Origin: JABCPE02 sp963509715
GTDB taxonomy: Bacteria > Bacteroidota > Bacteroidia > Flavobacteriales > Weeksellaceae
Reading direction: 5' to 3'
DNA: 59,934 bases
Assembly: GCA_963509715.1 (NCBI GenBank)
Contig: CAUPCB010000006.1
Location: 1-59,934, forward strand
The notes beneath the pieces are model-generated. The model made no database searches and was not told the origin of the DNA. It saw only the letters and a list, made by a program, of their open reading frames with translations. Position numbers and translations under genes: made by a program. This document shows, one piece after another, positions 35,616 through 44,570 of the stretch; the stretch's first letter is position 1, and the number at the start of each line of letters is the position of its first letter.

Positions 35616-37484
35616 ATGAAGGAGGAGATGAAATTCATAGTTAAAAAAATCGTATTTATATTTGGTGTTTTTTCCGTGTTTATGTTTGGTCAAGGTTCAA
35701 AAATAGACCAGATTATTACCAATGCCGAAATGCAGCGGGGAAGGCATCAGTTTGATAAAGCATACCAGTCCATAAAAACGGCTGAAACACAGGCTAAACA
35801 GAAATCAGCAAAGGAACTGCCCAAAGTCTATTCAGAAATGGTGAAGTATCAGTTTTCGATTTCTAATTCAGATTCAGCGAAGATTTATACAGAAAAAGCC
35901 ATGGCAGAGGCACAGAGCATCAATCACCCTGAAGCTCTTGCCTATGGATATTATACTAAGTCATATTATTATAACTATCTGGAAGTAAGGGATTTGGCGG
36001 TGGAGTTTTCTCAGAAATCATTGGATTTGGCGCAGAAACATAATTTAGACCTGCTAAAACCTCGTATATATTACATTCTTTATGGGGCTCATGCGAGTCT
36101 TGACCATACAGCCAAGGCTTATAAATACGCCAGAGATGCTGTGAAAACGGCTCAAAAAGTTAAAAACTACAATCTGCTGTCCAATGCCTATTCGGCTATG
36201 TCTACATCTATGGGGCTTCTGTACAAAGAAAATCTAAAGCCAGAATATGTGGATAGTATATTGATTTACCTCAAAAAATCAGCCGAGGTTTATCATAAAC
36301 ATCCTAATTTTGTGAGTCCAGAGACTTATGCCATTACCAATATCAACATTGCAGACTACTACTATCAGACCAAAGGAAGCGCGGACAGCATAAGAAAATA
36401 CACAGAAATAGCCAAGCAGACTTCCCTGAACCGAGATGCAAGTTCATCAGTGAAAGCCAATGCAGATGGACTTTTGGCGCAGCTAGCCATTCGTCAAGGG
36501 GATTTTAACAAGGCTGAAAAACTACTGGTGGATGCCTATTCTGATATGGAGAAGCAGTCCTCACCAGATTATCATACTTTGGCATCTATTTCGGAGGCTC
36601 TTTCTCAGCTGTATCAAAATAATAATAACTTTGAAAAAGCGCTATTTTTCAAAAAACAAAAAGAACAATATAACGATAAAATATACGACCAAAACCAGCA
36701 GGAACAAACCCACAAGCTGGAAGCTCAATACGAAAACAAGCGTATAAAATCCGAAATAGAAGTAGTAAAAGAGAGAGAAAAAAATAGGAGAATCCAAAAT
36801 TATCTCTACATTAGTCTGGCTATTATGGCTGTGTTTTTGCTGATTTTGGTGCGTAGAAACTATACTAATAGAATGAAACTGCAGGCGGAAAAAGAACTTC
36901 GCCTCCAAAAAGAAAAGCAGGAAGCTCAGGCTCAGACTTTGCACAAAGAAAAACAGCGCCGTCTGCTCTCTATCCAAAAAATAAGAGTGGAAAGAGAGTC
37001 TAAACTCCGTATTCTACTGGAACAAGAAGAGCAAGCCCGCCTAAAAGAACAGCAGGAATTACTTCGGCTAAAAAATGACCAAATGCACAAGGAAGCCTTG
37101 GCAAATGCCCTCCAAATAGAGAGGAAAAATCAGCTTTTGGATGAAATCAGAGAGAGTATAAAAGCCAAGGAAACCGATGTAAATATAGACACGATACTAA
37201 AACAAGAGAAGCGAATGGAGGAGGCGCTAGACCAGTCTGTGAAGGAGTTTCAGGAAATCCACCCAGAGTTTTTCAGTAAGCTGAATGCTTTGTCGGATAA
37301 CAAGCTTACGCCTCTTGACCTTAGATATTGTGCGTATATTCATTTGAAATTGTCTACCAAAGAACTTGCAACGATCTTTAATGTAGAGCCAAAAAGTATC
37401 CGAATGACCAAATACAGAATCAAACAAAAACTGAATTTGGACAAGGAAAAAGACTTGGAAGATTTTTTACAAAATATTGTTTAA
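35616..37484 (+). CDS. TPR-transmembrane-HTH regulator
   Basis: The 622-residue protein has an N-terminal signal or anchor segment, about six TPR-like helix pairs (residues 40-370), one membrane helix (YLYISLAIMAVFLLILV, near 395) and a long coiled coil (about 410-540). The C-terminal LuxR-like HTH (TPLDLRYCAYIHLKLSTKEL, then VEPKSIRMTKYRIKQKL) should bind DNA. The TPRs face the periplasm and the HTH the cytoplasm. This is a common one-protein regulator in Bacteroidota. Its signal and targets are unknown. An alternative start is the ATG at 35628. Confidence 0.8.
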   Translation: MKEEMKFIVKKIVFIFGVFSVFMFGQGSKIDQIITNAEMQRGRHQFDKAYQSIKTAETQAKQKSAKELPKVYSEMVKYQFSISNSDSAKIYTEKAMAEAQSINHPEALAYGYYTKSYYYNYLEVRDLAVEFSQKSLDLAQKHNLDLLKPRIYYILYGAHASLDHTAKAYKYARDAVKTAQKVKNYNLLSNAYSAMSTSMGLLYKENLKPEYVDSILIYLKKSAEVYHKHPNFVSPETYAITNINIADYYYQTKGSADSIRKYTEIAKQTSLNRDASSSVKANADGLLAQLAIRQGDFNKAEKLLVDAYSDMEKQSSPDYHTLASISEALSQLYQNNNNFEKALFFKKQKEQYNDKIYDQNQQEQTHKLEAQYENKRIKSEIEVVKEREKNRRIQNYLYISLAIMAVFLLILVRRNYTNRMKLQAEKELRLQKEKQEAQAQTLHKEKQRRLLSIQKIRVERESKLRILLEQEEQARLKEQQELLRLKNDQMHKEALANALQIERKNQLLDEIRESIKAKETDVNIDTILKQEKRMEEALDQSVKEFQEIHPEFFSKLNALSDNKLTPLDLRYCAYIHLKLSTKELATIFNVEPKSIRMTKYRIKQKLNLDKEKDLEDFLQNIV

Positions 37485-37588
37485 GTATTGAAAATCAAAG
37501 TATTAAAAAACAAGTAGACACTTTGTAGACGCTGTTTTTTTGGCGAGTGTAGTATAATGTCATAATTTTACACTACAAAAATAAAGTT

Positions 37589-38563
37589 ATGGCAGATACA
37601 AATTCAAAACTTCCGTTTTTAGAGATTATAGAATGGGTGGAACCAGACCCAAATTTACTAATGTGGAAAGTTCCAGACCAAGATAAAGAAATAAAAAACG
37701 GAGCGAAACTCATTGTGCGCGAGAGCCAGACAGCACTTTTCCTGAATGAAGGTGTGGCAGCGGATGTTTTCCCAGCAGGAACGCATGAATTATCCACTAA
37801 AAACATTCCGATTCTATCCAAGCTTAAAGGCTGGAAGTATGGCTTTGAGAGTCCATTCAAGGCTGATGTATATTATTTCTCTACCAAGCAGTTTGTAAAT
37901 CTGAAATGGGGAACTCCAGCGCCTATTCTTATGCGAGATCCGCAGTTTGGGCAGGTTCGTGTAAGGGCTTTTGGTTCGTATAATGTGCGCATCACAGATG
38001 TAGCGAAGTTTTTCAAGGAATATGCGGGCACTTACCCGATGCTTACGGTCTTTGAGCTTGAAAACCAGCTGAGGGATTTCATCGCACCGAAGTTCGGTGA
38101 GGTACTTTCTAATGCAGAGCTTTCGGTTCTTGATTTGGCTGGAAATATGACTGCTTTGAGCGAAAAAATCCGTCCTCTTATAGAGCCTTATTTTGCTGAT
38201 TTTGGGGTGGAAGTTACTCAATTTATGGTGAGTTCTGCGACTCTTCCAGAGGAGGTTACGGAGTTCTATGACAAGGTGACTAATATGAATATGATAGGCG
38301 ATATGGAGCGTTTCCAGAAATTTAATACAGCGATCGCGATAGGAAATGATCGTAGTAATATAAGTTCGGGAATACAGGAGGGCATGGCTATGGGGGTGAT
38401 GATAAGCGCAATGCAGCAGCAAACACAGCAAAACCAGCCACAAAATTCGGTTCAAGATGATGCCACAGCCAAACTTCAAAAACTAAAAACGCTTTTTGAG
38501 AGTGGGCTTATAGATGAAACCGAATATAAGGAAAAGAAAGCAGAAATATTATCAAGTCTTTGA
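37589..38563 (+). CDS. SPFH-domain protein with C-terminal SHOCT motif (YdjI-like)
   Basis: The 324-residue protein has an SPFH-type domain (about 15-235; WVEPDPNLLMWKVPD, LRDFIAPKFGE), a glutamine-rich linker and a short C-terminal SHOCT motif (LKTLFESGLIDETEYKEKKA). It resembles the YdjI/virion-core-like proteins of Bacillus and Bacteroidota; no signal peptide is present. SPFH proteins scaffold at membranes. A zinc-ribbon protein gene follows by 26 bases and is probably co-transcribed. Exact role unknown. Confidence 0.8.
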   Translation: MADTNSKLPFLEIIEWVEPDPNLLMWKVPDQDKEIKNGAKLIVRESQTALFLNEGVAADVFPAGTHELSTKNIPILSKLKGWKYGFESPFKADVYYFSTKQFVNLKWGTPAPILMRDPQFGQVRVRAFGSYNVRITDVAKFFKEYAGTYPMLTVFELENQLRDFIAPKFGEVLSNAELSVLDLAGNMTALSEKIRPLIEPYFADFGVEVTQFMVSSATLPEEVTEFYDKVTNMNMIGDMERFQKFNTAIAIGNDRSNISSGIQEGMAMGVMISAMQQQTQQNQPQNSVQDDATAKLQKLKTLFESGLIDETEYKEKKAEILSSL

Positions 38564-38589
38564 TAATCAGTTATTAAAATAATAAACCA

Positions 38590-38865
38590 ATGGAGGACGA
38601 AAATAAATCTTCTGGAAAAGCAATGTCTTTTCTGGAACGAATGAAACAAAGGTCTCAGGCTCAGAAAAAATATGGGGATGATATTTTCCAGCCGAAACAC
38701 ACTGCCGAGATTGATACGCAGGACTGCCCAAACTGTGGTGCAGGACGAGCCAAACGAGATGGTGTAACTCACTGTGTTTATTGTGGTTATGAATTTATAC
38801 AAACGACCTTGGATGATGGTATCTACATCACAAAAGAGGATAATTCTCGGAAATCCAATAAATAA
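38590..38865 (+). CDS. Zinc-ribbon protein
   Basis: The 91-residue protein has an acidic/basic N-terminus and two CxxC pairs, DCPNCGAGRA and CVYCGYEF (residues about 43-65), which would bind one zinc. It follows the SPFH gene by 26 bases and ends before a strong terminator at 38886-38914, so the two form an operon. By analogy with zinc-ribbon partners of YdjI it may act with the SPFH protein; this is inference. Confidence 0.75.
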   Translation: MEDENKSSGKAMSFLERMKQRSQAQKKYGDDIFQPKHTAEIDTQDCPNCGAGRAKRDGVTHCVYCGYEFIQTTLDDGIYITKEDNSRKSNK

Positions 38866-38885
38866 AAATAGTGAAACTATTTCTT

Positions 38886-38914
38886 AGGGGCTTTTGAAAT
38901 TTCAAAAGTCCTTT
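38886..38914 (+). terminator. Terminator of the SPFH/zinc-ribbon operon
   Basis: A stem of at least 12 bp with one G-T pair (38887-38898 with 38900-38911) is followed by T-rich sequence. Confidence 0.75.
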
Positions 38915-38989
38915 GTTTATTATAAGACAAAAAAGTTTCTTAAAATCCAAATTAAAAAATTGTAAATTGCACACAAAATAAAAAAGAAA

Positions 38990-39964
38990 ATGAAAAGGAT
39001 TTTATTAGCTGTGATGCTCTTCATAGGTGTATGGGGCTTTGCACAAAATATTGAAAAGATAATAAAGGAACAGATTGTAGATAAAATAAAAAACTACAAG
39101 CCTACAGACCTAGTTCCATATTCCAAAGACGGCAAAAAATGGGCGCTGATGGATGTGAAATCCAGAAAAATCCTTACAGATTTTGTGTTAAATGAACCTA
39201 GTACTTTTAATCCTGATATCTATGTTAAATTATATGGAGAATCTGGTGAAGAAAGTGAGATAATTTATTCAGATTATAGATTAGAATCAGAAGTAGGGTT
39301 GATTTATCCTGTCGCAGCAGTCCAGACTGTTGATGCTGATAACTCACCTTTTCAAGTAAAGGAAAAGAGGAAGATAGAAGTTGATGAGACAAAATATAAA
39401 TATATATTAAAACCAATACTCTACAAAGAAGAGTATTATGCTATAGCTACTAAAAAAGATAACAGTGATGTTCTTATTAATGAAAGAGGAGAAGAACTCA
39501 AAGGGTTTCATTTTAGAGTTATAAAAGACTCCTATCTTTGTAAAGATAAAAATCCAAACGAAAAAATTTTTTATGTAGAAGGTTTCGATGGTAAAAAGGG
39601 CTTTATAACTATATCAGGGAAGAGAAAACTCTATGGTAAGCTAATGAATGAACCGAGGTCTTATGTCATTGGAGAGGGGCATCAAAGTGCTTTTGGGTAT
39701 AGTCTTCAGAAAGATAACGATGATATTAAGAAAATAAAAAAATCGGGTATAGTAGATACATCCACACAAAAATGGCTGATAAAACCACAGGAAAAGTATA
39801 AAATTTACAGTATACTTTATACTTCATCAGAAATAATGATGGAGGATGAGGAATATGATGTAACAAATAGGAACAAAGCTACTGTATATTTTTTAGCAAC
39901 TGACCAAAGCGGTCAGCACTTTGTTTTGGATATAAAAGGAAATCCTATTTTACCGAAGAAATAA
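38990..39964 (+). CDS. Secreted WG-repeat-like protein, first tandem paralogue
   Basis: The 324-residue protein has a signal peptide (cleavage near FAQ, residue 19) and motifs WALMDVKSRKILTDF, VLINERGEE, KGFITISGKRKLY and GIVDTSTQKWLIKP. These look like WG-type repeats that form beta-sheet or propeller modules. It is the first of three adjacent paralogues; its N-terminal 50 and C-terminal 70 residues are conserved with the others and the middle differs. It is followed by a strong terminator, so each paralogue has its own transcript. Function unknown. Confidence 0.8.
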   Translation: MKRILLAVMLFIGVWGFAQNIEKIIKEQIVDKIKNYKPTDLVPYSKDGKKWALMDVKSRKILTDFVLNEPSTFNPDIYVKLYGESGEESEIIYSDYRLESEVGLIYPVAAVQTVDADNSPFQVKEKRKIEVDETKYKYILKPILYKEEYYAIATKKDNSDVLINERGEELKGFHFRVIKDSYLCKDKNPNEKIFYVEGFDGKKGFITISGKRKLYGKLMNEPRSYVIGEGHQSAFGYSLQKDNDDIKKIKKSGIVDTSTQKWLIKPQEKYKIYSILYTSSEIMMEDEEYDVTNRNKATVYFLATDQSGQHFVLDIKGNPILPKK

Positions 39965-39966
39965 GT

Positions 39967-39995
39967 AAAAAACACCTTTCTAAAAGGTGTTTTTT
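39967..39995 (+). terminator. Terminator after paralogue 1
   Basis: A 13-bp perfect stem AAAAAACACCTTT/AAAGGTGTTTTTT (39967-39979 with 39983-39995) with loop CTA. Confidence 0.85.
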
Positions 39996-40054
39996 ATGTT
40001 TTAAAATTAACAGAGAAACAGCAAAAAATCCGTAAATTGCACATAAAATAAAAG
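39967..40054 (+). repeat. Duplicated terminator-promoter spacer, copy 1
   Basis: This spacer is nearly identical to 41013-41100. The shared part runs from the terminator hairpin through AACAGCAAAAAATCCGTAA and TTGCA to the A-rich leader of the next gene. It shows that a gene together with its control region was duplicated. Confidence 0.85.
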
Positions 40055-40058
40055 AAAA

Positions 40059-41009
40059 ATGAAAAGAATTTTATTAGCCATGATGCTCTTTATAAGTGCA
40101 TTGGGATTTGCACAGAGCGAAAAAGAGATAGTGCAAAAATATATTATAGATAAAATAAAAGGTTACAAACCTACAGACCTAGTTCCATACTCCAAAGATG
40201 GTGAGGATTGGGCACTGATGGATGTGAAATCTAGAAAAGTACTTACAGATTATGTGTTGAATTGGGCAAGTACTTTTAAACCAAAATTATCTATCAGTAT
40301 GTATGTTAAAAGGTATATAAAAGGGAGTGTCACTTCAGATTATACGATGGAGCTAGAGTCAAGAAGAGAAACTTTGCCACCAGAAATAGGGTATGAGAAA
40401 TATGAAAAAATAAATAAACCTGCTTTTCAAATGGATGAAACAGGAAAAAAAACTGCTAGTAATCCTAAATATAAATACATACTGGATATAGTATCACATA
40501 AAGGTGTATATTATGCCGTAGTTTCTAAAAAGGATGGCAGTTGGACACTCATTAACGAAAAAGGAGAGGAACAGAAAGGGTTTTATTTCAAAGATATGTT
40601 AAATATTGGTTATAAAGATAAAGAAAGCGGAGAAGATGTTTTTAATGTGGAGGATTTTGATGGTAAAAAGGGATTAATAACCATATTAGGAAAGAAAAAA
40701 CTTTATGGTGAACTAATGAATAATTTTACTAAAAACGATATTGTTTTAGGGTATGTTGTTCAGAAAGATAATGATTATTCTCACGAAATTAAAAAATCAG
40801 GCGTGGTAGATTTGGTTACACAAGAATGGCTGATAAAACCGCAGGAAAAGTATAAGATATACGATATAATCTATACTTCATCAGAAAAAATAAAAAAATA
40901 TGATGAAACAGACCGAAACAAAGCCATTGTATATTTCTTAGCAACCGACCAAAGCGGTCAGCGCTTTGTTTTAGATATAAAAGGAAATCCTATTTTGCCG
41001 AAAAATTAA
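40059..41009 (+). CDS. Secreted WG-repeat-like protein, second tandem paralogue
   Basis: The 316-residue protein shares the signal peptide, WALMDVKSRKVLTDY, TLINEKGEE, KGLITILGKKKLY and GVVDLVTQEWLIKP with its neighbours. It resembles paralogue 3 most closely at both ends. The region between residues 70 and 120 is not conserved. The upstream spacer and the terminator are repeated. A role in envelope or surface recognition is possible but not shown. Confidence 0.8.
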   Translation: MKRILLAMMLFISALGFAQSEKEIVQKYIIDKIKGYKPTDLVPYSKDGEDWALMDVKSRKVLTDYVLNWASTFKPKLSISMYVKRYIKGSVTSDYTMELESRRETLPPEIGYEKYEKINKPAFQMDETGKKTASNPKYKYILDIVSHKGVYYAVVSKKDGSWTLINEKGEEQKGFYFKDMLNIGYKDKESGEDVFNVEDFDGKKGLITILGKKKLYGELMNNFTKNDIVLGYVVQKDNDYSHEIKKSGVVDLVTQEWLIKPQEKYKIYDIIYTSSEKIKKYDETDRNKAIVYFLATDQSGQRFVLDIKGNPILPKN

Positions 41010-41012
41010 CCC

Positions 41013-41041
41013 AAAAAGCACCTTTCTAAAAGGTGTTTTTT
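41013..41041 (+). terminator. Terminator after paralogue 2
   Basis: The same hairpin as at 39967-39995, with one G-T pair in the stem, followed by T. Confidence 0.8.
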
Positions 41042-41100
41042 ATGCTTTAAAATTGACAGAGAAACAGCAAAAAATCCGTAAATTGCATACAAAATAAAAA
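41013..41100 (+). repeat. Duplicated terminator-promoter spacer, copy 2
   Basis: The second copy of the spacer found at 39967-40054, differing at only a few positions. It ends in the leader of paralogue 3. Confidence 0.85.
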
Positions 41101-41110
41101 AGAATAAGAA

Positions 41111-42055
41111 ATGAAAAGAATTTTATTAGCCATGATGCTTGGTATAGGTGCATTGGGGTTTGCACAGAGCGAAGAAGAGATAGTACAAAAGTATATTGTA
41201 GATAAAATAAAAGGTTACAAACCTACAGACCTAGTTCCATACTCCAAAGATGGTGAGGATTGGGCATTGATGGATGTGAAATCCAGAAAAATTCTTACAG
41301 ATTTTGTGATGAGAATACCAAGCACTTTTAATCCTGAATTTATGGCTGATATAAATATAGGGAAGTGGAACTATGGAATGGTGATTAATACAAATTATGA
41401 TATTTTGCCACTTGTAATAGCTTGTTCTATTCCAGAACGAGAATGGTTTGATGTTGAAAAAACAGATGAGCTTGGTTTTCAGGTAGATGAACAAGGAAGA
41501 ATGACAGCCTATAATAAGGATTATGAATATATATCAAACCCAATATTGTATAAAGGAGAATATTATATCATAATTATTAAAAAAGATAAAACTAATGTAC
41601 TTATTAACCAAAAAGGAGAGGAGAAGGAAGGTTTTCGTTTTAAAGAAATATTAGATATTTATTATAAAGATAGAGAGACAGGAGAGAATGTTTTCTATGT
41701 AGAAGATTTCGAGGGGAAAAAAGGTTTGGTGACTATATCGGGGAAAAAGAAACTTTATGGAGAATTACTACAAGAAGTATATAGTGGAGTTTTAGGATAT
41801 AGTGTTCAAAAGGATGGTGAAAATACTAATGAGATTAAAAAATCAGGTGTGGTAGATTTGGTTACGCAAGAATGGCTGATAAAACCGCAGGAAAAGTATA
41901 AAATCTATAGAATAATTTATACTTCATCGGAAAAATTAAAAAAATATGATGAAATAGACAGAAACAAAGCCACTGTATATTTCTTAGCAACAGACAAAAG
42001 CGGTCAGCACTTCGTTTTAGATATAAAAGGAAATCCTATTTTACCGAGGGAATAA
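41111..42055 (+). CDS. Secreted WG-repeat-like protein, third tandem paralogue
   Basis: The 314-residue protein has the family signal peptide, WALMDVKSRKILTDF, VLINQKGEE, KGLVTISGKKKLY and GVVDLVTQEWLIKP. The middle section (about 60-115) again differs. Unlike the other two copies, its stop is not followed by the hairpin terminator; the downstream 100 bases hold no clear signal. The secreted protein at 42160 follows. Confidence 0.8.
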   Translation: MKRILLAMMLGIGALGFAQSEEEIVQKYIVDKIKGYKPTDLVPYSKDGEDWALMDVKSRKILTDFVMRIPSTFNPEFMADINIGKWNYGMVINTNYDILPLVIACSIPEREWFDVEKTDELGFQVDEQGRMTAYNKDYEYISNPILYKGEYYIIIIKKDKTNVLINQKGEEKEGFRFKEILDIYYKDRETGENVFYVEDFEGKKGLVTISGKKKLYGELLQEVYSGVLGYSVQKDGENTNEIKKSGVVDLVTQEWLIKPQEKYKIYRIIYTSSEKLKKYDEIDRNKATVYFLATDKSGQHFVLDIKGNPILPRE

Positions 42056-42159
42056 GTATGATTTTTGTTAGAAAAACGAAAAAATATTTTATTTGTTTCT
42101 GAAAAAACCTTAATTTAGTTGAGTAATTTTTTAAAGGAAACAGATTAAAATAAAATATT

Positions 42160-43572
42160 ATGAAAAAACTATTTTTTACATTCGGTTTATTCGTGGTTTC
42201 GCTTGCTTTCGGGCAGATGGAAACCGTGAAATTTGATAGAAAATTAGTCTACGAACAGGAAGTGACCAATGGTAAAGAAGCTAGAAGGATTCTGGATGAA
42301 TTGGGCACTTTGGAGTATTATCATTCCTCATCATATGGTATGCTGAGAGTTAAACCTAGAATAGGAGATTATCCGTATGCTATCGGTAGTTACTATGTGT
42401 TTTTTGGTAAAAAATCTCCTTTCTGGACGACAATAGATCCAGTGGACAGAACCATAGCAATGAGTCCTCTAAGTATGGAAGATGTAGACATTAAGGTTGA
42501 TTTTACTAAAACTAATAACAAAGGAAAAGTAGGAGGAGTTTCTTGTAACTACTACGAGGGAGCTTTGGTGGAAAAAGGAAAAGCTGTTATGGAAGTCTGT
42601 GTGGATGAAACCAGCAGTTTTGACAATTTTAGTAAAGTATTCAGCGGAAATACCAAAAAAGGTCTCATACTTTCTGTGTCTATTAAAGAAAAGGCAGATA
42701 AGGTTACCTTTAATTTAGCTAAAAATGAACCTTTGAATTTATCTATGACTTTGGATACCAAGCAGATAGAAAAAGGTTTTGTTGAAAGAGAGAAAAAAGC
42801 AGCAGCAATAGCAGAAGCAGGAGGAGAAGGAGAAGAAGAACATAATTGTTCAGGAGTTGATGTATCAGAAGAAGACTATACTGCTGATCCTTTACTGGAT
42901 GTATATAGTACGAATGCATATAAAAACAATGGTTTAGATAATGTAGCACTATTTTATCAGATTGTAGCTTTCGGCGCCAATGAAGAAGATTATACATCGG
43001 GAGAGGGCAGAAGAAAAACTATAGCACTTCTGAAATTAAATTATAAATCAGTCCTGAAAAACTACTTGAAAACCAAACATATAAGTAAGGAAGAGTATAA
43101 AAAACTGATGAAATTCTTCCAAGAATATGTGAAAGAAGTGGAGGTGTTTGACCCTGAAAAAGCGCCAAAGAGAGATGATGTAGTTGAGGTGAGGGATGAT
43201 GTAGCAGAACCAGAAGACACAGAATTCCCTAAATACAACTCAGCCTACAAGACCATGCATATGGAGAAAAAACCGAATTTGGCTCTTGATGATGCCTTGC
43301 GATCAGAAAACCTAAAACAAGCCATTCCGCAGTTCTGCAGCGATATCTATGGACAGGTTTCTGTTTTTGAAAACGAGGAACTGAAGAAACAGTTGCTGCA
43401 TTTCATGGGTCAGACATGTGATTTATACCTTTATCCAAAGGTGGACAATGTCTACTATGACGGCACGCTGGATGCGCTGCGAAGAAGTATCTTGGAGATA
43501 GAAAAACTCCGCCCTTCATTATCCAAAAAAGATTTGAAAAATCTGCGCACACTTATAGAAAATTTGGATTAA
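42160..43572 (+). CDS. Secreted protein of unknown function with an acidic low-complexity segment
   Basis: I do not recognise this 470-residue protein. It has a signal peptide (MKKLFFTFGLFVVSLAFGQ), an N-terminal beta-rich domain (to about 200), an alanine/glutamate/glycine-rich linker (AAAIAEAGGEGEEEHNC, near 213) and a helical C-terminal region. The linker DNA is a GCA/GAA-type triplet stretch. Its position next to the tandem secreted paralogues suggests a shared envelope role only by proximity. Confidence 0.75.
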   Translation: MKKLFFTFGLFVVSLAFGQMETVKFDRKLVYEQEVTNGKEARRILDELGTLEYYHSSSYGMLRVKPRIGDYPYAIGSYYVFFGKKSPFWTTIDPVDRTIAMSPLSMEDVDIKVDFTKTNNKGKVGGVSCNYYEGALVEKGKAVMEVCVDETSSFDNFSKVFSGNTKKGLILSVSIKEKADKVTFNLAKNEPLNLSMTLDTKQIEKGFVEREKKAAAIAEAGGEGEEEHNCSGVDVSEEDYTADPLLDVYSTNAYKNNGLDNVALFYQIVAFGANEEDYTSGEGRRKTIALLKLNYKSVLKNYLKTKHISKEEYKKLMKFFQEYVKEVEVFDPEKAPKRDDVVEVRDDVAEPEDTEFPKYNSAYKTMHMEKKPNLALDDALRSENLKQAIPQFCSDIYGQVSVFENEELKKQLLHFMGQTCDLYLYPKVDNVYYDGTLDALRRSILEIEKLRPSLSKKDLKNLRTLIENLD

Positions 43573-43584
43573 CATATAATGATG

Positions 43585-43627
43585 AAAAGCCTTTTTTAGA
43601 CAAATGTTGTTTGAAAAGGGCTTTTTT
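43585..43627 (+). terminator. Terminator after the 42160 gene
   Basis: AAAAGCC (43585-43591) pairs with GGCTTTT (43619-43625), with further pairing inside, and a T run follows. Confidence 0.7.
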
Positions 43628-43695
43628 CGGTTTTAAATCGTTTGGAATTAAAGGAAATAAAAATTAACTTAGCAACTCAAAAAAAATTAATAAAA

Positions 43696-44418
43696 ATGGA
43701 CTTAAAAAAAGAAATGCTCTACGAAGGAAAAGCCAAACAAATATTCGCCACAGAAAAGCCTGATGAGGTGGTTGTGAGGTTTAAAGATGATGCTACGGCG
43801 TTCAATGCCCAAAAAAAAGGACAAGTGGACAAGAAAGGGCAGATGAATAACGCCATTACTACGCTTATCTTTGAATATTTGAACGAAAAGGGAATTCCTA
43901 CTCATTTCATCAAGCAGATAGATGACCGCGAACAGCTGGTTAAAAAGGTGAGTATCATTCCTTTAGAAGTGATTGTGAGAAACTATGTGGCGGGAAGTAT
44001 GGCTCAGCGTTTGGGCGTGGAAGAAGGCACAAAATCACCGATTACCATTTTTGACATCTGTTATAAAGATGATGCGCTGGGAGATCCGCTGATAAACGAC
44101 TATCATGCGATATTTTTGGGCGCAGCGACGAGAGAGGAACTTGGCAAAATGTATGCACTGACAGCTAGAATTAATGAAATACTGATCGATTTATTTGATA
44201 AAATGAACATTATTTTGGTTGATTTTAAAATAGAACTCGGTAAAACACCCAATGGAGAAATCATCTTGGCGGACGAAATCTCACCAGACACCTGCCGCCT
44301 TTGGGATAAAGATACCATGAAAAAGCTGGATAAAGACCGTTTTCGAAGAGATTTAGGCGAGGTGACCGAAGCTTACGAAGAAATCTATAACCGCCTGAAA
44401 AAGGTGCTGAATAAATAA
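43696..44418 (+). CDS. purC: Phosphoribosylaminoimidazole-succinocarboxamide synthase (SAICAR synthetase)
   Basis: The 240-residue protein carries the PurC signatures MLYEGKAKQIF, NAQKKGQVDKKGQMNNAI, IPLEVIVRNYVAGS and ILADEISPDTCRLWD. It joins aspartate to CAIR in purine synthesis. The start at 43696 (MDLKKEMLYEGKAK) is chosen over an upstream in-frame TTG. Other pur genes are not adjacent. A terminator follows at once. Confidence 0.96.
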   Translation: MDLKKEMLYEGKAKQIFATEKPDEVVVRFKDDATAFNAQKKGQVDKKGQMNNAITTLIFEYLNEKGIPTHFIKQIDDREQLVKKVSIIPLEVIVRNYVAGSMAQRLGVEEGTKSPITIFDICYKDDALGDPLINDYHAIFLGAATREELGKMYALTARINEILIDLFDKMNIILVDFKIELGKTPNGEIILADEISPDTCRLWDKDTMKKLDKDRFRRDLGEVTEAYEEIYNRLKKVLNK

Positions 44419-44420
44419 AG

Positions 44421-44446
44421 AAAATCCCTCCAAAAGAGGGATTTTT
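44421..44446 (+). terminator. purC terminator
   Basis: A perfect 10-bp stem (44421-44430 with 44436-44445) ends in five T. Confidence 0.85.
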
Positions 44447-44537
44447 AGTTTTTTCTGAAAGTGGCTTGGATAAGAGATTGTGAATAAGTGGATTAGTGGA
44501 AATGTAAATTAAATTTTTTCTAAACTCAAAAAATCCT

Positions 44538-44545
44538 TAAATTTG
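44538..44545 (+). promoter_or_regulatory. -7 element of the glutamine cyclotransferase gene
   Basis: TAAATTTG matches TAnnTTTG and ends 25 bases before the ATG at 44571. Confidence 0.55.
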
Positions 44546-44570
44546 GGCGATTTTTAGATAATCTTTTTAA

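Noticed and set aside
42743..42997. Antisense frame with a run of leucines opposite the 42160 gene
   Set aside because: It is a by-product of the GCA/GAA triplet stretch on the coding strand and has no start signals.
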